Below, piece by piece: positions 7,431-15,948 of a stretch of 35,421 nucleotides of DNA. Both the position numbers and the translations under genes were made by a program. Source of the stretch: CAZHBA01 sp964530225 (lineage in GTDB: Bacteria > Pseudomonadota > Alphaproteobacteria > UBA6615). Under the pieces are notes generated by a model. The model was not told the origin of the DNA, did not search any database, and saw only the letters and a list, made by a program, of their open reading frames with translations. The number at the start of each line of letters is the position of its first letter. The stretch's first letter is position 1. The stretch is from contig CAZHBA010000053.1 of the NCBI GenBank assembly GCA_964530225.1, positions 1 through 35,421 on the forward strand, read 5' to 3'.

Positions 7431-8414
7431 ATGCACCGTTATGACGAAGAAAAGTACCGTTTCGACATGGACCTCATCTTGGAGAAGTCCGAAAGTTGTA
7501 AACAGTGGGGCAAATGGGGACCTGACGACGAGTGGGGAACACAGAATTACGTCACCGATGAAGACCGCATCAACGCCGCCAGGCTGGTCAAGAAAGGTCA
7601 CGTGTTTGCACTGGGTCTGAACTTCGATGATGAGGGACCGCAGAACGGCCTGTTTGGGGGTCGGTGGAACCCCATTCACACCATGCTCGCGACCGGTACC
7701 GATGCCGTCCAGGGCAAACAAAAGGTTCCTGGTAAAAAGTACGCCAATCAGTATGCCGATGACTCCGTATCGCTGCCGCTGCAATGCGGCACCCAGTGGG
7801 ATGCGCTTGGTCATGTCTTTAATCACGGCAAGATGTGGAACGGTTATGACGCCACGCTCGTTGGCTCGCGCGGCGCCGAGAAGAACGCCATCCACAAAAT
7901 GCGTGATAAGATGGTCGGCCGCGGAATTTTGCTCGATATCGCCCGTTGGGCCGGTGTCGACAGCCTCGAGGATGGCACGGCAATCGATGCCGATGATCTG
8001 GATGCTTGCGCTGCTGCGCAGGGTGTTGAGATTAAACGTGGCGATACCGTTATCTACCGCACCGGCCACATGGAGCGTTGCCTGGCGGCGGGCGAATGGG
8101 GCGGCTACGCCGGCGGTGACGCGCCGGGCGTGTCGTTCCATACGGTTGACTGGATGAAGAACCGAGAGATCACTGCCATCTGCGCCGACACTTGGGGTTG
8201 TGAAGTGATCCCCAACGAGACCGACGATGTGTTCCAGCCGTGGCATTGGATCGTTATTCCGATGATCGGCATCACCATGGGTGAAATTTTTTATCTCAAA
8301 GACCTAGCCAACGACTGCGCTGACGATGGTGTCTATGAATTCATGTTTGTGGCGCCGCCTTTGCCGGTGACCCGCGGCGTTGGTTCGCCGATTAACCCCC
8401 AGGCAATCAAGTAG
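7431..8414 (+). CDS. Cyclase-family (kynurenine-formamidase-like) metal hydrolase, paralogue 2
   Basis: A 327-residue tandem paralogue of the preceding gene, about 104 bases downstream and collinear over nearly its whole length. The motif region is QCGTQWDALGH (118-128), again with Gln in place of two of the usual metal-binding His. Asp124 and His128 are retained. Shared blocks are GLFGGRWNPIHTMLATGTDA, KMWNGYDATLV, DKMVGRG(I)LLD and GVGSPINPQAIK. The basic N-terminal tail is missing. The two may form a heteromer or act on successive or related substrates. GGGGGA precedes the ATG. A terminator follows about 35 bases after the stop. Confidence 0.85.
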   Translation: MHRYDEEKYRFDMDLILEKSESCKQWGKWGPDDEWGTQNYVTDEDRINAARLVKKGHVFALGLNFDDEGPQNGLFGGRWNPIHTMLATGTDAVQGKQKVPGKKYANQYADDSVSLPLQCGTQWDALGHVFNHGKMWNGYDATLVGSRGAEKNAIHKMRDKMVGRGILLDIARWAGVDSLEDGTAIDADDLDACAAAQGVEIKRGDTVIYRTGHMERCLAAGEWGGYAGGDAPGVSFHTVDWMKNREITAICADTWGCEVIPNETDDVFQPWHWIVIPMIGITMGEIFYLKDLANDCADDGVYEFMFVAPPLPVTRGVGSPINPQAIK

Positions 8415-8447
8415 CCGGGGAAATCGCAACATTTGTTTTGCAGGAGG

Positions 8448-8475
8448 GGCCAGCGGATAATCGCTGGCCTTTTTT
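8448..8475 (+). terminator. Intrinsic terminator after the cyclase pair
   Basis: The perfect 8-bp stem GGCCAGCG/CGCTGGCC (8448-8455 and 8462-8469) with a 6-base loop is followed directly by six T residues. It closes the two-gene cyclase unit. Confidence 0.92.
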
Positions 8476-8499
8476 GCATTACGGGAAGGGGAGGTGCTT

Positions 8500-8850
8500 A
8501 TGCCAGTAACGACGAAATATATTTTTATTGCCAGTATGGATGTTGAACCCGACAAAGAGGCGCTGCTTAACGAGGTCTACAATACAGAGCATGTGCCGGC
8601 GTTGCTGAAGGTACCCGGCGTTCTGTCGGTTACGCGTTTCGCAGCTGAGCCCTTCACCATGAGTTTGGGTGGCGAAGAGCGCAGCGTTGCGGTGGGTGAT
8701 GAGCCGAAATTCTCGGCGGTCTACGAAATCGACAGCCCCGAGGTCCTGGTTAGCGACGCGTGGGCCGAAGCGGTTGAGGAGGGCCGCTGGCCCGAACAGG
8801 TTCGACCCTTTACCAGCAACCGTCGTCAGGTCCTGCGCCGAGTGATCTAA
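8500..8850 (+). CDS. Small EthD-like dimeric alpha-beta barrel protein
   Basis: A 116-residue protein whose N-terminal half (TKYIFIASMDVEPDKEALL, then VYNTEHVPALLKVPGV and SVTRF) has the EYNxxHxP(A)LLxVPGV-like pattern of EthD/DUF4286-type dimeric alpha-beta barrels. A second beta strand set follows (KFSAVYEIDSPEVL). Such proteins are often accessory enzymes or small oxygenases/isomerases in catabolic clusters. No catalytic role can be assigned. The start is the ATG after GGGGAGG; a GTG two codons upstream lies inside that ribosome site. It lies after a terminator and so has its own promoter. Confidence 0.75.
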   Translation: MPVTTKYIFIASMDVEPDKEALLNEVYNTEHVPALLKVPGVLSVTRFAAEPFTMSLGGEERSVAVGDEPKFSAVYEIDSPEVLVSDAWAEAVEEGRWPEQVRPFTSNRRQVLRRVI

Positions 8851-8935
8851 GCTGGCGTATGCTGCGCCGCCTTGCTGCGGGGACCTGTTCTGCGTTATGT
8901 GCGGGCGAACAGTTACGTCATACAGGGAAGAGAAA

Positions 8936-10243
8936 ATGACAATCGAATTCCTCAAAACGGGTATCGACGCCGATGCGGCTGACGAAGCCGATACCAGAGT
9001 TCGTGAGACGGTAGAGGGCATTCTCGATGACGTGCGCCGGCGCGGCGATACGGCGGTGCGCGAACTATCGGAACGCTTCGACAAATGGTCGCCCGAAAGC
9101 TTTCGCCTCAGCGATGGCCAAGTCAAGAAACTGGTCGAGTCCCTGCCGCAACAGACCATCGATGATATCAAGTTCGCACAAGAGCAGGTGCGCAATTTCG
9201 CCCAGATACAAAAAGATACGCTACGCGATGTTGAGGTCGAAACCCTGCCGGGAGTGACCTTGGGCCACCGCAATATCCCGGTGAACAGCATTGGCTGTTA
9301 TGTGCCGGGTGGCCGGTATCCCATGGTGGCATCGGCGCATATGTCGATCGTCACCGCCAAGGTGGCTGGCGTACCGCGGGTCGTCGCCTGTACGCCGCCC
9401 AACGAGAGTAGCCCCCACGCCGCAACCATCGCCGCCATGCATCTGGGCGGTGCCGACGAAATCTATTGTCTCGGCGGTGTCCAGGCGGTCGCGGCGATGG
9501 CGGTTGGTACCGAGACGGTCGATCCGGTAGCGATGTTAGTTGGTCCGGGCAATGCCTATGTGGCGGAAGCCAAGCGCCAGCTCTACGGCAAGGTTGGCAT
9601 CGATCTATTCGCCGGGCCGACGGAAATTCTGGTTGTTGCTGATCATACCTCCGATGCGGAAATTGTCGTCGTCGATCTGCTCGGCCAAGCCGAGCATGGG
9701 CCCAATTCGCCGGCGGCGTTGATCACCACATCGCGCGAGCTGGCCGAAGCGGTGCCGGTTGAGATTGAGAAGCAGCTTAAAGTGCTGCCGACAGCTGATG
9801 TCGCCAGCTTGGCATGGGAGGAGTACGGCCAGATCATCCTGTGTGACAGCCGCGACGAGATGCTGGCCGAAGCCGACCGGCTGGCCTACGAGCATGTGGA
9901 AATTCTGACCGAAAAGCCACGCTGGTTCCTCGACAATATGACCAACTACGGCGCGTTGTTCCTGGGGCCAGAGACCAACGTGTCCTACGGCGACAAGGTC
10001 ATTGGCACCAATCACACTCTGCCGACCAAGGGTGCGGCCCGCTACACCGGCGGTCTATGGGTTGGCAAGTTCATGAAAACCTGCACCTTTCAGCAGGTCA
10101 CCGAGGAGGCGAGTGCCTTGGTTGGCGATTACTGTTCGCGGCTCTGTGAGGTCGAGCGTTTCTGGGGGCACAAGGAGCAGGCTGATCTGCGGCTGCGCCG
10201 CTACGCTGGCCGTAATGTGGGGATCGGCACCGCCGACCGTTAG
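8936..10243 (+). CDS. Histidinol-dehydrogenase-family enzyme, probably sulfopropanediol 3-dehydrogenase (HpsN)-like
   Basis: A 435-residue HisD-fold dehydrogenase. Zinc ligands equivalent to those of HisD are seen as Gln251 and His254 (LLGQAEHGPNS), Asp353 (YGDKVIGTNH) and His412 (WGHKEQADLRL). The catalytic Glu319-His320 pair (AYEHVEI) is present, as is FAGPTEILVVAD. The segment GAARYTGGLWVGKFMKTCTF differs from true histidinol dehydrogenases. It resembles HpsN, which oxidises (R)-2,3-dihydroxypropane-1-sulfonate to sulfolactate and is usually encoded beside a TRAP transporter, as here. No other his genes are near. The substrate remains an inference. The start is the ATG after AGGGA; an upstream in-frame ATG at 8897 lacks support. 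Confidence 0.8.
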   Translation: MTIEFLKTGIDADAADEADTRVRETVEGILDDVRRRGDTAVRELSERFDKWSPESFRLSDGQVKKLVESLPQQTIDDIKFAQEQVRNFAQIQKDTLRDVEVETLPGVTLGHRNIPVNSIGCYVPGGRYPMVASAHMSIVTAKVAGVPRVVACTPPNESSPHAATIAAMHLGGADEIYCLGGVQAVAAMAVGTETVDPVAMLVGPGNAYVAEAKRQLYGKVGIDLFAGPTEILVVADHTSDAEIVVVDLLGQAEHGPNSPAALITTSRELAEAVPVEIEKQLKVLPTADVASLAWEEYGQIILCDSRDEMLAEADRLAYEHVEILTEKPRWFLDNMTNYGALFLGPETNVSYGDKVIGTNHTLPTKGAARYTGGLWVGKFMKTCTFQQVTEEASALVGDYCSRLCEVERFWGHKEQADLRLRRYAGRNVGIGTADR

Positions 10244-10257
10244 ACCGGCATAAAACA

Positions 10258-10282
10258 GGGCGGCCCGATAACTGGACCGCCC
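10258..10282. terminator. Probable bidirectional terminator between the HpsN-like gene and dctP
   Basis: An imperfect GC-rich stem, GGGCGGCCC against GGACCGCCC (one C/A mismatch), lies between the two convergent stop codons. On the minus strand it is followed by TGTTTTAT, so it works best for dctP. On the plus strand it is preceded by AAAA. Confidence 0.55.
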
Positions 10283-10309
10283 CGCTATTGCTCACAGATG
10301 TTGTGACGG

Positions 10310-11392
10310 TTACTTGATGTTGTACTCGTACACCGGCGTGGCGCCTTTTTCCTTCGCAACTACGATCATCCGACGGAAGGTTTTCTTGCCGGGGAATCCA
10401 AGTGCTTCGTACTCGCTAGCTTTCTGGTTGACCCAGGGCTCGATGGCACGGGCCATCTTGCCACGCTCCTCGTCGCCCAGGTCGCGCACGGTGACGCCTT
10501 GGCCGCGCAGTTTATCCAGGGAAGTGGTGAACTTGACAAAACTTTCTTCCTGGGTGGCATTTTCGTAAACTGAAATCTCTTCCTTGATGATCTTTTTCAC
10601 CGAGTCCGGCAGCTTCGCCCAGGTATTCTTATTGACCGAGATGGGATAGGCGGCAACCGATCCCCAGCCCATGGTGGTGTAGTACTTGGCTACTTCACCA
10701 AACTTGAAGCCGAAATACGGTGCCGGGAAGATCACTATGCCGTCATACACGCCGGACTGCAGCGCGTTGTAGACTTCGTTCAGGTTAGTCTGAACCTTGG
10801 ACGCGCCGGCATAGTCGAGCCATGGCAGGTTGGGACCGGCAGCGCCGATCTTCACACCCTTGAGCTCCGACGCCTTGGTCCACGGGAACTTAGTGCCGAG
10901 GCCGTAATCGTCGAACGCGCCGCCGCCCAGATAGAGCTGGTTGAACTTATCGAAGACGCCGTAGAAATAATCGAATTCGGCGTGAATCTGACGTGTCGCC
11001 GGACCCATGACCCGGGGGTTACCCGAGATGAACGGCATAAAGTAGTTAATGTTATGCACGAACAATTTGGTTGGCTCAAAGCACGAGCACATGGCGCCGA
11101 TATCGACGAGGCCTTTCTGGGTCGACTCCAGAACCTCGAACAGGTTGGCCATGGTGCCGCCATATCCTTCGATGAAGCGCACCGTGTGGTCGGTTTCCGC
11201 CGCAACACGTTTGGTGACGTTGGGCACGAAGGTCTTCTGCAGCTGATTCACTGGCGACAGCGGCGGTGCTGGATGGCCGGCGGCAATACGTAGCTTAAAG
11301 TTGTCAGCAATAGCGCCGGAAGCCGAAAACACCAGACCGGCTGAGATCGCACCGGCGGCAGCATAAGAAATAAGTTTTTCATGAAATTTCAC
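10310..11392 (-). CDS. TRAP transporter solute-binding protein, DctP family
   Basis: A 360-residue periplasmic receptor. The start is taken at a GTG with GGGAG seven bases upstream, giving VKFHEKLISYAAAGAISAGL as the signal peptide, with cleavage after about GAIADN. Longer in-frame starts encode an implausible N-terminus. Mature features include LRIAAGHPAPPLSPVNQLQ, the DctP-typical GGTMANLFEVLESTQKGLVD, and the domain with GVKIGAAGPNLPWLDYAGA. It captures an organic acid and delivers it to DctQM. It is convergent with the HpsN-like gene and divergent from dctQM across about 470 bases, so receptor and membrane parts have separate promoters. The ligand is unknown. A C3 sulfonate or other hydroxy acid fits the context. 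Confidence 0.9.
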   Translation of the reverse strand: MKFHEKLISYAAAGAISAGLVFSASGAIADNFKLRIAAGHPAPPLSPVNQLQKTFVPNVTKRVAAETDHTVRFIEGYGGTMANLFEVLESTQKGLVDIGAMCSCFEPTKLFVHNINYFMPFISGNPRVMGPATRQIHAEFDYFYGVFDKFNQLYLGGGAFDDYGLGTKFPWTKASELKGVKIGAAGPNLPWLDYAGASKVQTNLNEVYNALQSGVYDGIVIFPAPYFGFKFGEVAKYYTTMGWGSVAAYPISVNKNTWAKLPDSVKKIIKEEISVYENATQEESFVKFTTSLDKLRGQGVTVRDLGDEERGKMARAIEPWVNQKASEYEALGFPGKKTFRRMIVVAKEKGATPVYEYNIK

Positions 11393-11860
11393 GGCTAGTC
11401 TCCCTGTAGCTTTAACTTCTTGTTCCAAACTGTAACGGATCAATTTCCTTTTGCAACGGCATGTTGAGCCGATCACTGGTGCAGCAAAGCAGGAAATTAT
11501 GGAAAAAGCTAGGTTGCGCAAAAGTAAATCTTTGCGGCTGATCAGGTTTCTGGCGGGGGGCTTGAGCCTGGCGAATCCCGCCAACACGGAATGCCTTCGG
11601 CATCTATGGTTTTGGGGTCAACATAAGGACTACTTTGGCCGTCGATAGCGGCAAAAAGATCATTAAGGAGTGAGCAGATTAAGGCAGCAGAAAGGAACAG
11701 TGGGAACGAAAACGAACTGCAAGAGTTTACACAAGTCGTGATTCTGGTAGGTTCCCTGCTGATTCTCGTCGTGGAATCGGGGGCAAAGATACCCCGGAGT
11801 GGCTGGCGACGGCTGTTTGAACAGGGACCGCGCCCAAGCAGGGGTCCTGGGGGGGCAATT
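11393..11860. promoter_or_regulatory. Divergent promoter region between dctP and dctQM
   Basis: A 468-base gap between the dctP GTG (minus) and the chosen dctQ ATG (plus). Open frames here, including a 41-codon in-frame extension upstream of dctQ, have atypical sequence and no ribosome site. No clear promoter or operator motif was identified. The length would allow a regulated divergent promoter pair. Confidence 0.4.
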
Positions 11861-12403
11861 ATGGTCGACAACGTTTTTAATAGCGTGACGCGCGTGTGCA
11901 GCACCATTGCCGCATTTTGGGCGCTGGCGCTGGCGTTCCTCATTCTCTACGACATCACGGGGCGTGCCCTGTTTAACTCGCCGTTCGATGGCACCATCGA
12001 GATTGTCGCTAATTCGATGGTGTCGATTTTGTTTCTGCAAATGCCTTATACGATTTATCGTGGCGCCCATCTGCGCACGGCAGTGATTTATCAGAATCTG
12101 GGCGATTATGGGCAGCGCACGATCGACTTTATCGTGGCGGTATTGGGTATTTGGTTCTTCTATTCGATCGCCTTGGGCGGTTGGGAAGACATGATTATCG
12201 GCTGGGAAGTCGATGAGCGTGAGGGCGAGGGCTCTATCAGAGTGCCGATTTATCCGGTGCGCACGCTCCTTGTCATCTTTGGTGGTATCGCATTGATCGC
12301 TTATGTGATCCTGGCTTGGCATGCGCTGTTTGGATCACGCCCCATTTCCGACGATGACGAAATGGATGGCGTCGAGGGAAGTCACATCGAGCATCCGCTC
12401 TAG
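11861..12403 (+). CDS. TRAP transporter small membrane subunit, DctQ family
   Basis: A 180-residue integral membrane protein with four hydrophobic segments at about residues 14-34, 49-68, 91-110 and 136-157. It has the DctQ pattern RALFNSPFDGTIEIVANSMV and a polar segment, DEREGEGSIRVPIYPVR, before the last helix. It pairs with DctM to form the sodium-coupled permease. The start is the ATG preceded by GGGGGG. The longer in-frame version begins with residues unlike any DctQ. The tail is acidic (DDDEMDGVEGSHIEH). dctM follows after 72 bases on the same strand. Confidence 0.88.
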   Translation: MVDNVFNSVTRVCSTIAAFWALALAFLILYDITGRALFNSPFDGTIEIVANSMVSILFLQMPYTIYRGAHLRTAVIYQNLGDYGQRTIDFIVAVLGIWFFYSIALGGWEDMIIGWEVDEREGEGSIRVPIYPVRTLLVIFGGIALIAYVILAWHALFGSRPISDDDEMDGVEGSHIEHPL

Positions 12404-12475
12404 GAACAAGAACGAATAAATCCGGCGGGAAAATACTCTCCCGACCAGGCATAGCAGCAGGGGAATTCCAGGGAT

Positions 12476-13828
12476 ATGGACCCGACAACAGTCGTAATTT
12501 TAATGCTGATTGCACTGATCGTTATGGTCGTGATCGGTATTCACATCGGTATTTCTTTGGGTATTACCGCACTGGTGGGCACCTGGATGATGTTTGGCGC
12601 CTACGAAATGGCCGCGGGGCAGGTCGGCAGTGCGTCGTTCTTCGCGCTGCGTAACTTTGTTTTTGCGGTTATTCCCCTGTTTGTGTTGATGGGCGAATTC
12701 GTCAGCCGGTCCGGATCGGCAGGCGATCTGTATCGGGTGATGAACGTCACCATGCGGCGCGTGCCGGGGCGGTTGGCGGTGGCGACGGTGGCTGGCAATG
12801 CGGTCTTCGCCGCGGTGACGGGCACCAGCCTAGCATCTGCCGCCGCGTTCTCGCGGTTGGCCTATCCAGAAATGATCAACGCCGGCTACTCGCGGAAGTT
12901 TGCCTTGGGCTCGGTCGCCGGCAGCGCGTGTCTGGGCATGCTCATTCCCCCCAGCGTATTGCTTATCATTTGGGGTATCGTTACCGAAATTTCGATCGGC
13001 TTCTTGTTCCTGTCGGGCATCTTGCCGGGCATTCTTCTGGCATCTCTAATGGCGCTCTATAGCTCGGGCACCGCAATGATGTGGCCGGAAGTTGCCCCCT
13101 CGGTTGAAGACACGGGCGCCGACAGGCTGAGCATGCAGGAGATCATTAGCGGTTGCGGCGTTATCGCCCTGATTTTTGTCGTCCTCGGTACTATCTGGCT
13201 AGGATTTACAACACCTTCGGAGGCTGCTGCTATCGGCGCCTTGGGCGGCTTGGTACTGGCGCTCATTAAAGGTGTGCGGTGGGATGGTATCCGCGAAGCG
13301 ATTATCGATTCCGGTAAAGTCATCGCGCCGATCTTGTTCCTGCTGTTGACGGCACAGATGTATGCGCGCCTGTTAACCACTGGCGGTATCGTCGGCATGA
13401 TTACCGAAACCATTACCGCTTCCGGTTTCGATCCCAACGTCGCCGTTCTGGTAATGGTCATCATCTGGCTAATTCTCGGAATGCTGCTCGATTCGGGCTC
13501 GATCATTCTGCTTACGGTGCCGATCTTCTGGCCGATTGCGCAGAGCTTCGGCTACAACGAATACGCCTTCGCCATCATGGGTATTCTGGCCATTGAGGCC
13601 GGCTTGCTGACGCCGCCGGTCGGGTTGCTGGTTTATGCGGTGAAAGGAGCGGTGGAGGATAAATCGGTGCAATTATCGGAGATATTCGCCGGCTCAATCC
13701 CCTATTGGATATTGATGCTGATCGTGCTGGGACTAGTCTGGATTTTGCCGGGGCTCGCCACCGAACCGATAACCTGGAGTACCGATATTAATTTCCATCA
13801 TCAGATCGGCTTCGATTGGCGCAACTAA
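12476..13828 (+). CDS. TRAP transporter large membrane subunit, DctM family
   Basis: A 450-residue polytopic permease, close to usual DctM length. Typical features are the N-terminal hydrophobic hairpin ending in LGITALVGTWM, RNFVFAVIPLFVLMGEFVS, and the helix hairpin with GNAVFAAVTGTSLASAAAFS. Others are the substrate-path segment GSACLGMLIPPSVLLIIWGI, and LGMLLDSGSIILLTVPIFWP with EAGLLTPPVGLLVYAV near the C-terminus. It carries the organic acid across the inner membrane with sodium. The start is an ATG after AGGGA. A strong terminator follows. Confidence 0.95.
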   Translation: MDPTTVVILMLIALIVMVVIGIHIGISLGITALVGTWMMFGAYEMAAGQVGSASFFALRNFVFAVIPLFVLMGEFVSRSGSAGDLYRVMNVTMRRVPGRLAVATVAGNAVFAAVTGTSLASAAAFSRLAYPEMINAGYSRKFALGSVAGSACLGMLIPPSVLLIIWGIVTEISIGFLFLSGILPGILLASLMALYSSGTAMMWPEVAPSVEDTGADRLSMQEIISGCGVIALIFVVLGTIWLGFTTPSEAAAIGALGGLVLALIKGVRWDGIREAIIDSGKVIAPILFLLLTAQMYARLLTTGGIVGMITETITASGFDPNVAVLVMVIIWLILGMLLDSGSIILLTVPIFWPIAQSFGYNEYAFAIMGILAIEAGLLTPPVGLLVYAVKGAVEDKSVQLSEIFAGSIPYWILMLIVLGLVWILPGLATEPITWSTDINFHHQIGFDWRN

Positions 13829-13850
13829 ACTCACAGTATGGACGCTGTGT

Positions 13851-13884
13851 GGCGGCGTATCTCAAGGGGTGCGCCGCCGTTTTT
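13851..13884 (+). terminator. Intrinsic terminator after dctM
   Basis: The 7-bp GC stem GGCGGCG/CGCCGCC (13851-13857 and 13872-13878), with a 14-base loop, is followed by G and five T residues. It lies 22 bases after the dctM stop. Confidence 0.85.
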
Positions 13885-13946
13885 ATTGATCCAGATCTTT
13901 TCTCGGTATAGTGGTTTCGATAACGTGTTGAAAAATGGAGGGGAGC

Positions 13947-14480
13947 ATGAGTGGAATAAAAACAATGACTAAGGCGGAGATGCTGGAGCGGGTGGCAGTG
14001 TGGACGGATATAAAGCCAAACCCGCAGATGTTTGTCGATACCCGCCTGCCGGAGCACGAGCGTGATCTCTACAGCATTATCGGACCGGGCGTTTCCGAAG
14101 ACCCAGAAACCGAGCCGGCGATCACCGATGCGCAGGATTTCAACCTTGCCTATATCGGAGCGGAGCCGGGCAAGGGTGCGGCGCTACATTCCCACCCCAC
14201 CGTCGAGGTGTTCATTCCCATTACCGGCAGTTGGGCGGTGTATTGGAACGAGGGTGACGAACGCGAAGAGGTGGTCATCGGCCCGCTGGATTGTATCTCG
14301 GTGCCGCCTGGCGTGATGCGCGGTTTTCGCAACGCCGGCGATGAGCACGCCTACATGATCGGTATCGTCGGCGGCACCGACAGCGGCCATGTGGATTGGG
14401 CGCAGTCGGTGCTCGACCGAGCCTCGGAGACCGGCCTGAAATTGGATGCCGACGGTTATATAGTCGAAGCCGCCGAATAG
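13947..14480 (+). CDS. Cupin-domain protein
   Basis: A 177-residue single-domain cupin. Motif 1 is seen around GKGAALHSHPTVEVFIPITG (about residues 80-99), with two His and a Glu positioned as metal ligands. Motif 2 is PPGVMRGFRNAGDEHAYMIG. The protein is likely a metal-binding dioxygenase, isomerase or regulator-type small cupin; no substrate can be assigned. It stands alone after the dctM terminator and converges on the coxS-like gene with only 12 bases between stops. The start chosen has GGAGGGG just upstream; four extra codons upstream (ATGGAGGGGAGC) overlap that ribosome site. Confidence 0.82.
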   Translation: MSGIKTMTKAEMLERVAVWTDIKPNPQMFVDTRLPEHERDLYSIIGPGVSEDPETEPAITDAQDFNLAYIGAEPGKGAALHSHPTVEVFIPITGSWAVYWNEGDEREEVVIGPLDCISVPPGVMRGFRNAGDEHAYMIGIVGGTDSGHVDWAQSVLDRASETGLKLDADGYIVEAAE

Positions 14481-14492
14481 ACCGTAACGGGA

Positions 14493-14972
14493 TTACGCCT
14501 TGCGGCGCTCCTCGGCGACGCGCTCGATGGCCTCGACGATGGCCTGATAGCCCGTGCAGCGGCAATAGTTGCCGGAAATAAACTCGCGGATATCTTCGCG
14601 CGATGGGCTGGAGTTCTGCGCTAGCAGTTCTTGCGCCGTCAGCAGGAAGCCCGGTGTGCAGAACCCGCATTGCAACGCGTTGCGTTCATGGAACGCCGCT
14701 TGCAGATCGGCGATCTCGTTACTGTCGGAGATGCCCTCGATAGTCTCGACCGTGGCACCATCGGCCTGTACCGCCAACATCAGGCACCCGCGCACAATGG
14801 CGCCGTCGACGCGGATCGTGCAGGCGCCGCACACCCCGTGTTCGCAGCCCACATGACTGCCGGTCAGCTCGAGTTCGTAGCGTACGAAATCGACCAAATT
14901 GGTGCGCGCCGGAACGCGGCGGCTAACCTGTTGGCCGTTTACGGTAAGAGTGATATCGACATTCTGGGCCAC
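14493..14972 (-). CDS. [2Fe-2S] subunit of a xanthine dehydrogenase/CO dehydrogenase family enzyme (CoxS-like)
   Basis: A 159-residue iron-sulfur subunit. The plant-type ferredoxin cluster cysteines are Cys43, Cys48, Cys51 and Cys63 (VGCEHGVCGACTIRVDG, then RGC). The second C-terminal cluster uses Cys102, Cys105, Cys137 and Cys139 (QCGFCTPG, NYCRCTGY). Both clusters look intact. In the family this subunit passes electrons from the molybdenum site to FAD. It starts with a GTG about 34 bases after coxM. The third partner, the large molybdopterin subunit, is not downstream, where a convergent cupin gene lies instead, nor anywhere in the window. Confidence 0.93.
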   Translation of the reverse strand: MAQNVDITLTVNGQQVSRRVPARTNLVDFVRYELELTGSHVGCEHGVCGACTIRVDGAIVRGCLMLAVQADGATVETIEGISDSNEIADLQAAFHERNALQCGFCTPGFLLTAQELLAQNSSPSREDIREFISGNYCRCTGYQAIVEAIERVAEERRKA

Positions 14973-15006
14973 AATGATCTCGTTTTCTCAAGCGGACTGG
15001 GCGCTC

Positions 15007-15861
15007 TTATCCGGCCAATTCCGCTAACACGCGCGCAGTGACAACACGGGCCAGGTGCATTTTCATTTCCGGTGGGCCATTCAGGTCGTCCATCGGGTCC
15101 AGGTCCGCATCAAGCGCTTCCTGGGCTGCTGCCACCGTCGCATCCGAATAGGACTGGCCTTCAAGAGCAGCATTCGCGGTCTGCGCCAAGATCGGCCGGT
15201 CGCCGGCACCGAAGAAGGCGAGATGCATGCTGGCGAAGGCGCTGCCATTTACAACGCCTTGGGCGGCGAGGCCAATGATGGCGTAGTCGCCGTGGCGGCG
15301 CTCCAACTCGTTAAAGGCGGTTTTTTCATTGGCCGGGATGGCAGGGAATTCGGCGGCGACGAGGATTTCATCGGGTTCACGCGCAGTCTCGAATAGGCCG
15401 AGGAAAAAATCGTTAGCAGCTACCGTGCGCGTACCGCCGCGGCTTTGCAGAACGAAATCGGCGTTAGCGGCCCGCGATACAGCCGGCAGCTCAGCCGCCG
15501 GGTCGGCGAAGGCAATACTGCCGCCGAAGGTGCCGCGGTTGCGGATCGCCTGGTGGGCGACATAGGGCATCGCCTTGGCGATCAAGGGGGCATGTTCGGC
15601 GATGATAGGCGATGCGGCGACCTCGTTATGGCGGGCCAGTGCACCGATGCGAACTTTGCTGTCGTTCAACTCGATGCCCGAAAGGCCGTCGATTTGATTG
15701 ATGTCGATTAACAATTCGGGTGCCGACAGCCGCATGTTCAGGGTCGCCATGAGGCTTTGGCCGCCGGCGAGGATGCGGGCATCGTCGCCATGTTCGTCCA
15801 GCAGATCGAAAACCTGGCCGAGCGTTTGCGCACGAACGTAAGCAAAAGGCGCGGGCTTCAC
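15007..15861 (-). CDS. FAD-binding subunit of a xanthine dehydrogenase/CO dehydrogenase family enzyme (CoxM-like)
   Basis: A 284-residue protein of normal CoxM length. The FAD-binding motif DARILAGGQSLMATLNMRL (about residues 27-45) is typical. The second flavin segment, IRNRGTFGGSIAFADPAAEL (about 107-126), and the C-terminal domain with RRHGDYAIIG are also present. The start is a GTG with AGGAGAG upstream. Its partner CoxS-like gene follows closely, and the GntR regulator gene precedes it on the same strand by 87 bases. The catalytic L subunit would decide the substrate (CO, purine, nicotinate or other N-heterocycle) and is missing. Confidence 0.93.
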   Translation of the reverse strand: MKPAPFAYVRAQTLGQVFDLLDEHGDDARILAGGQSLMATLNMRLSAPELLIDINQIDGLSGIELNDSKVRIGALARHNEVAASPIIAEHAPLIAKAMPYVAHQAIRNRGTFGGSIAFADPAAELPAVSRAANADFVLQSRGGTRTVAANDFFLGLFETAREPDEILVAAEFPAIPANEKTAFNELERRHGDYAIIGLAAQGVVNGSAFASMHLAFFGAGDRPILAQTANAALEGQSYSDATVAAAQEALDADLDPMDDLNGPPEMKMHLARVVTARVLAELAG

Positions 15862-15948
15862 GTCACTCTCTCCTGTTTTATTGGGCGCAGTGTACGCGGA
15901 TGGCGGGGTAGGCGAAAGCTATCTGGGCTAAAAAGGCGGAAAAATGTT

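Noticed and set aside
8479..9291. 270-codon minus-strand frame opposite the EthD-like and HpsN-like genes
   Set aside because: Low-complexity Ser/Arg-rich translation, no ribosome site, spans two clear plus-strand genes.
8936..10243. True histidine-biosynthetic hisD
   Set aside because: No other his gene is nearby, a TRAP transporter is adjacent, and the C-terminal substrate-site region resembles HpsN-type homologues more than HisD.
11738..11860. Extended N-terminus for DctQ
   Set aside because: The 41 extra residues are not membrane-like and lack a ribosome site, whereas GGGGGG precedes the ATG at 11861.
11663..12322. 219-codon minus-strand frame opposite dctQ
   Set aside because: DctQ has clear membrane segments and operon context; the antisense product is His/Arg-rich without family signals.
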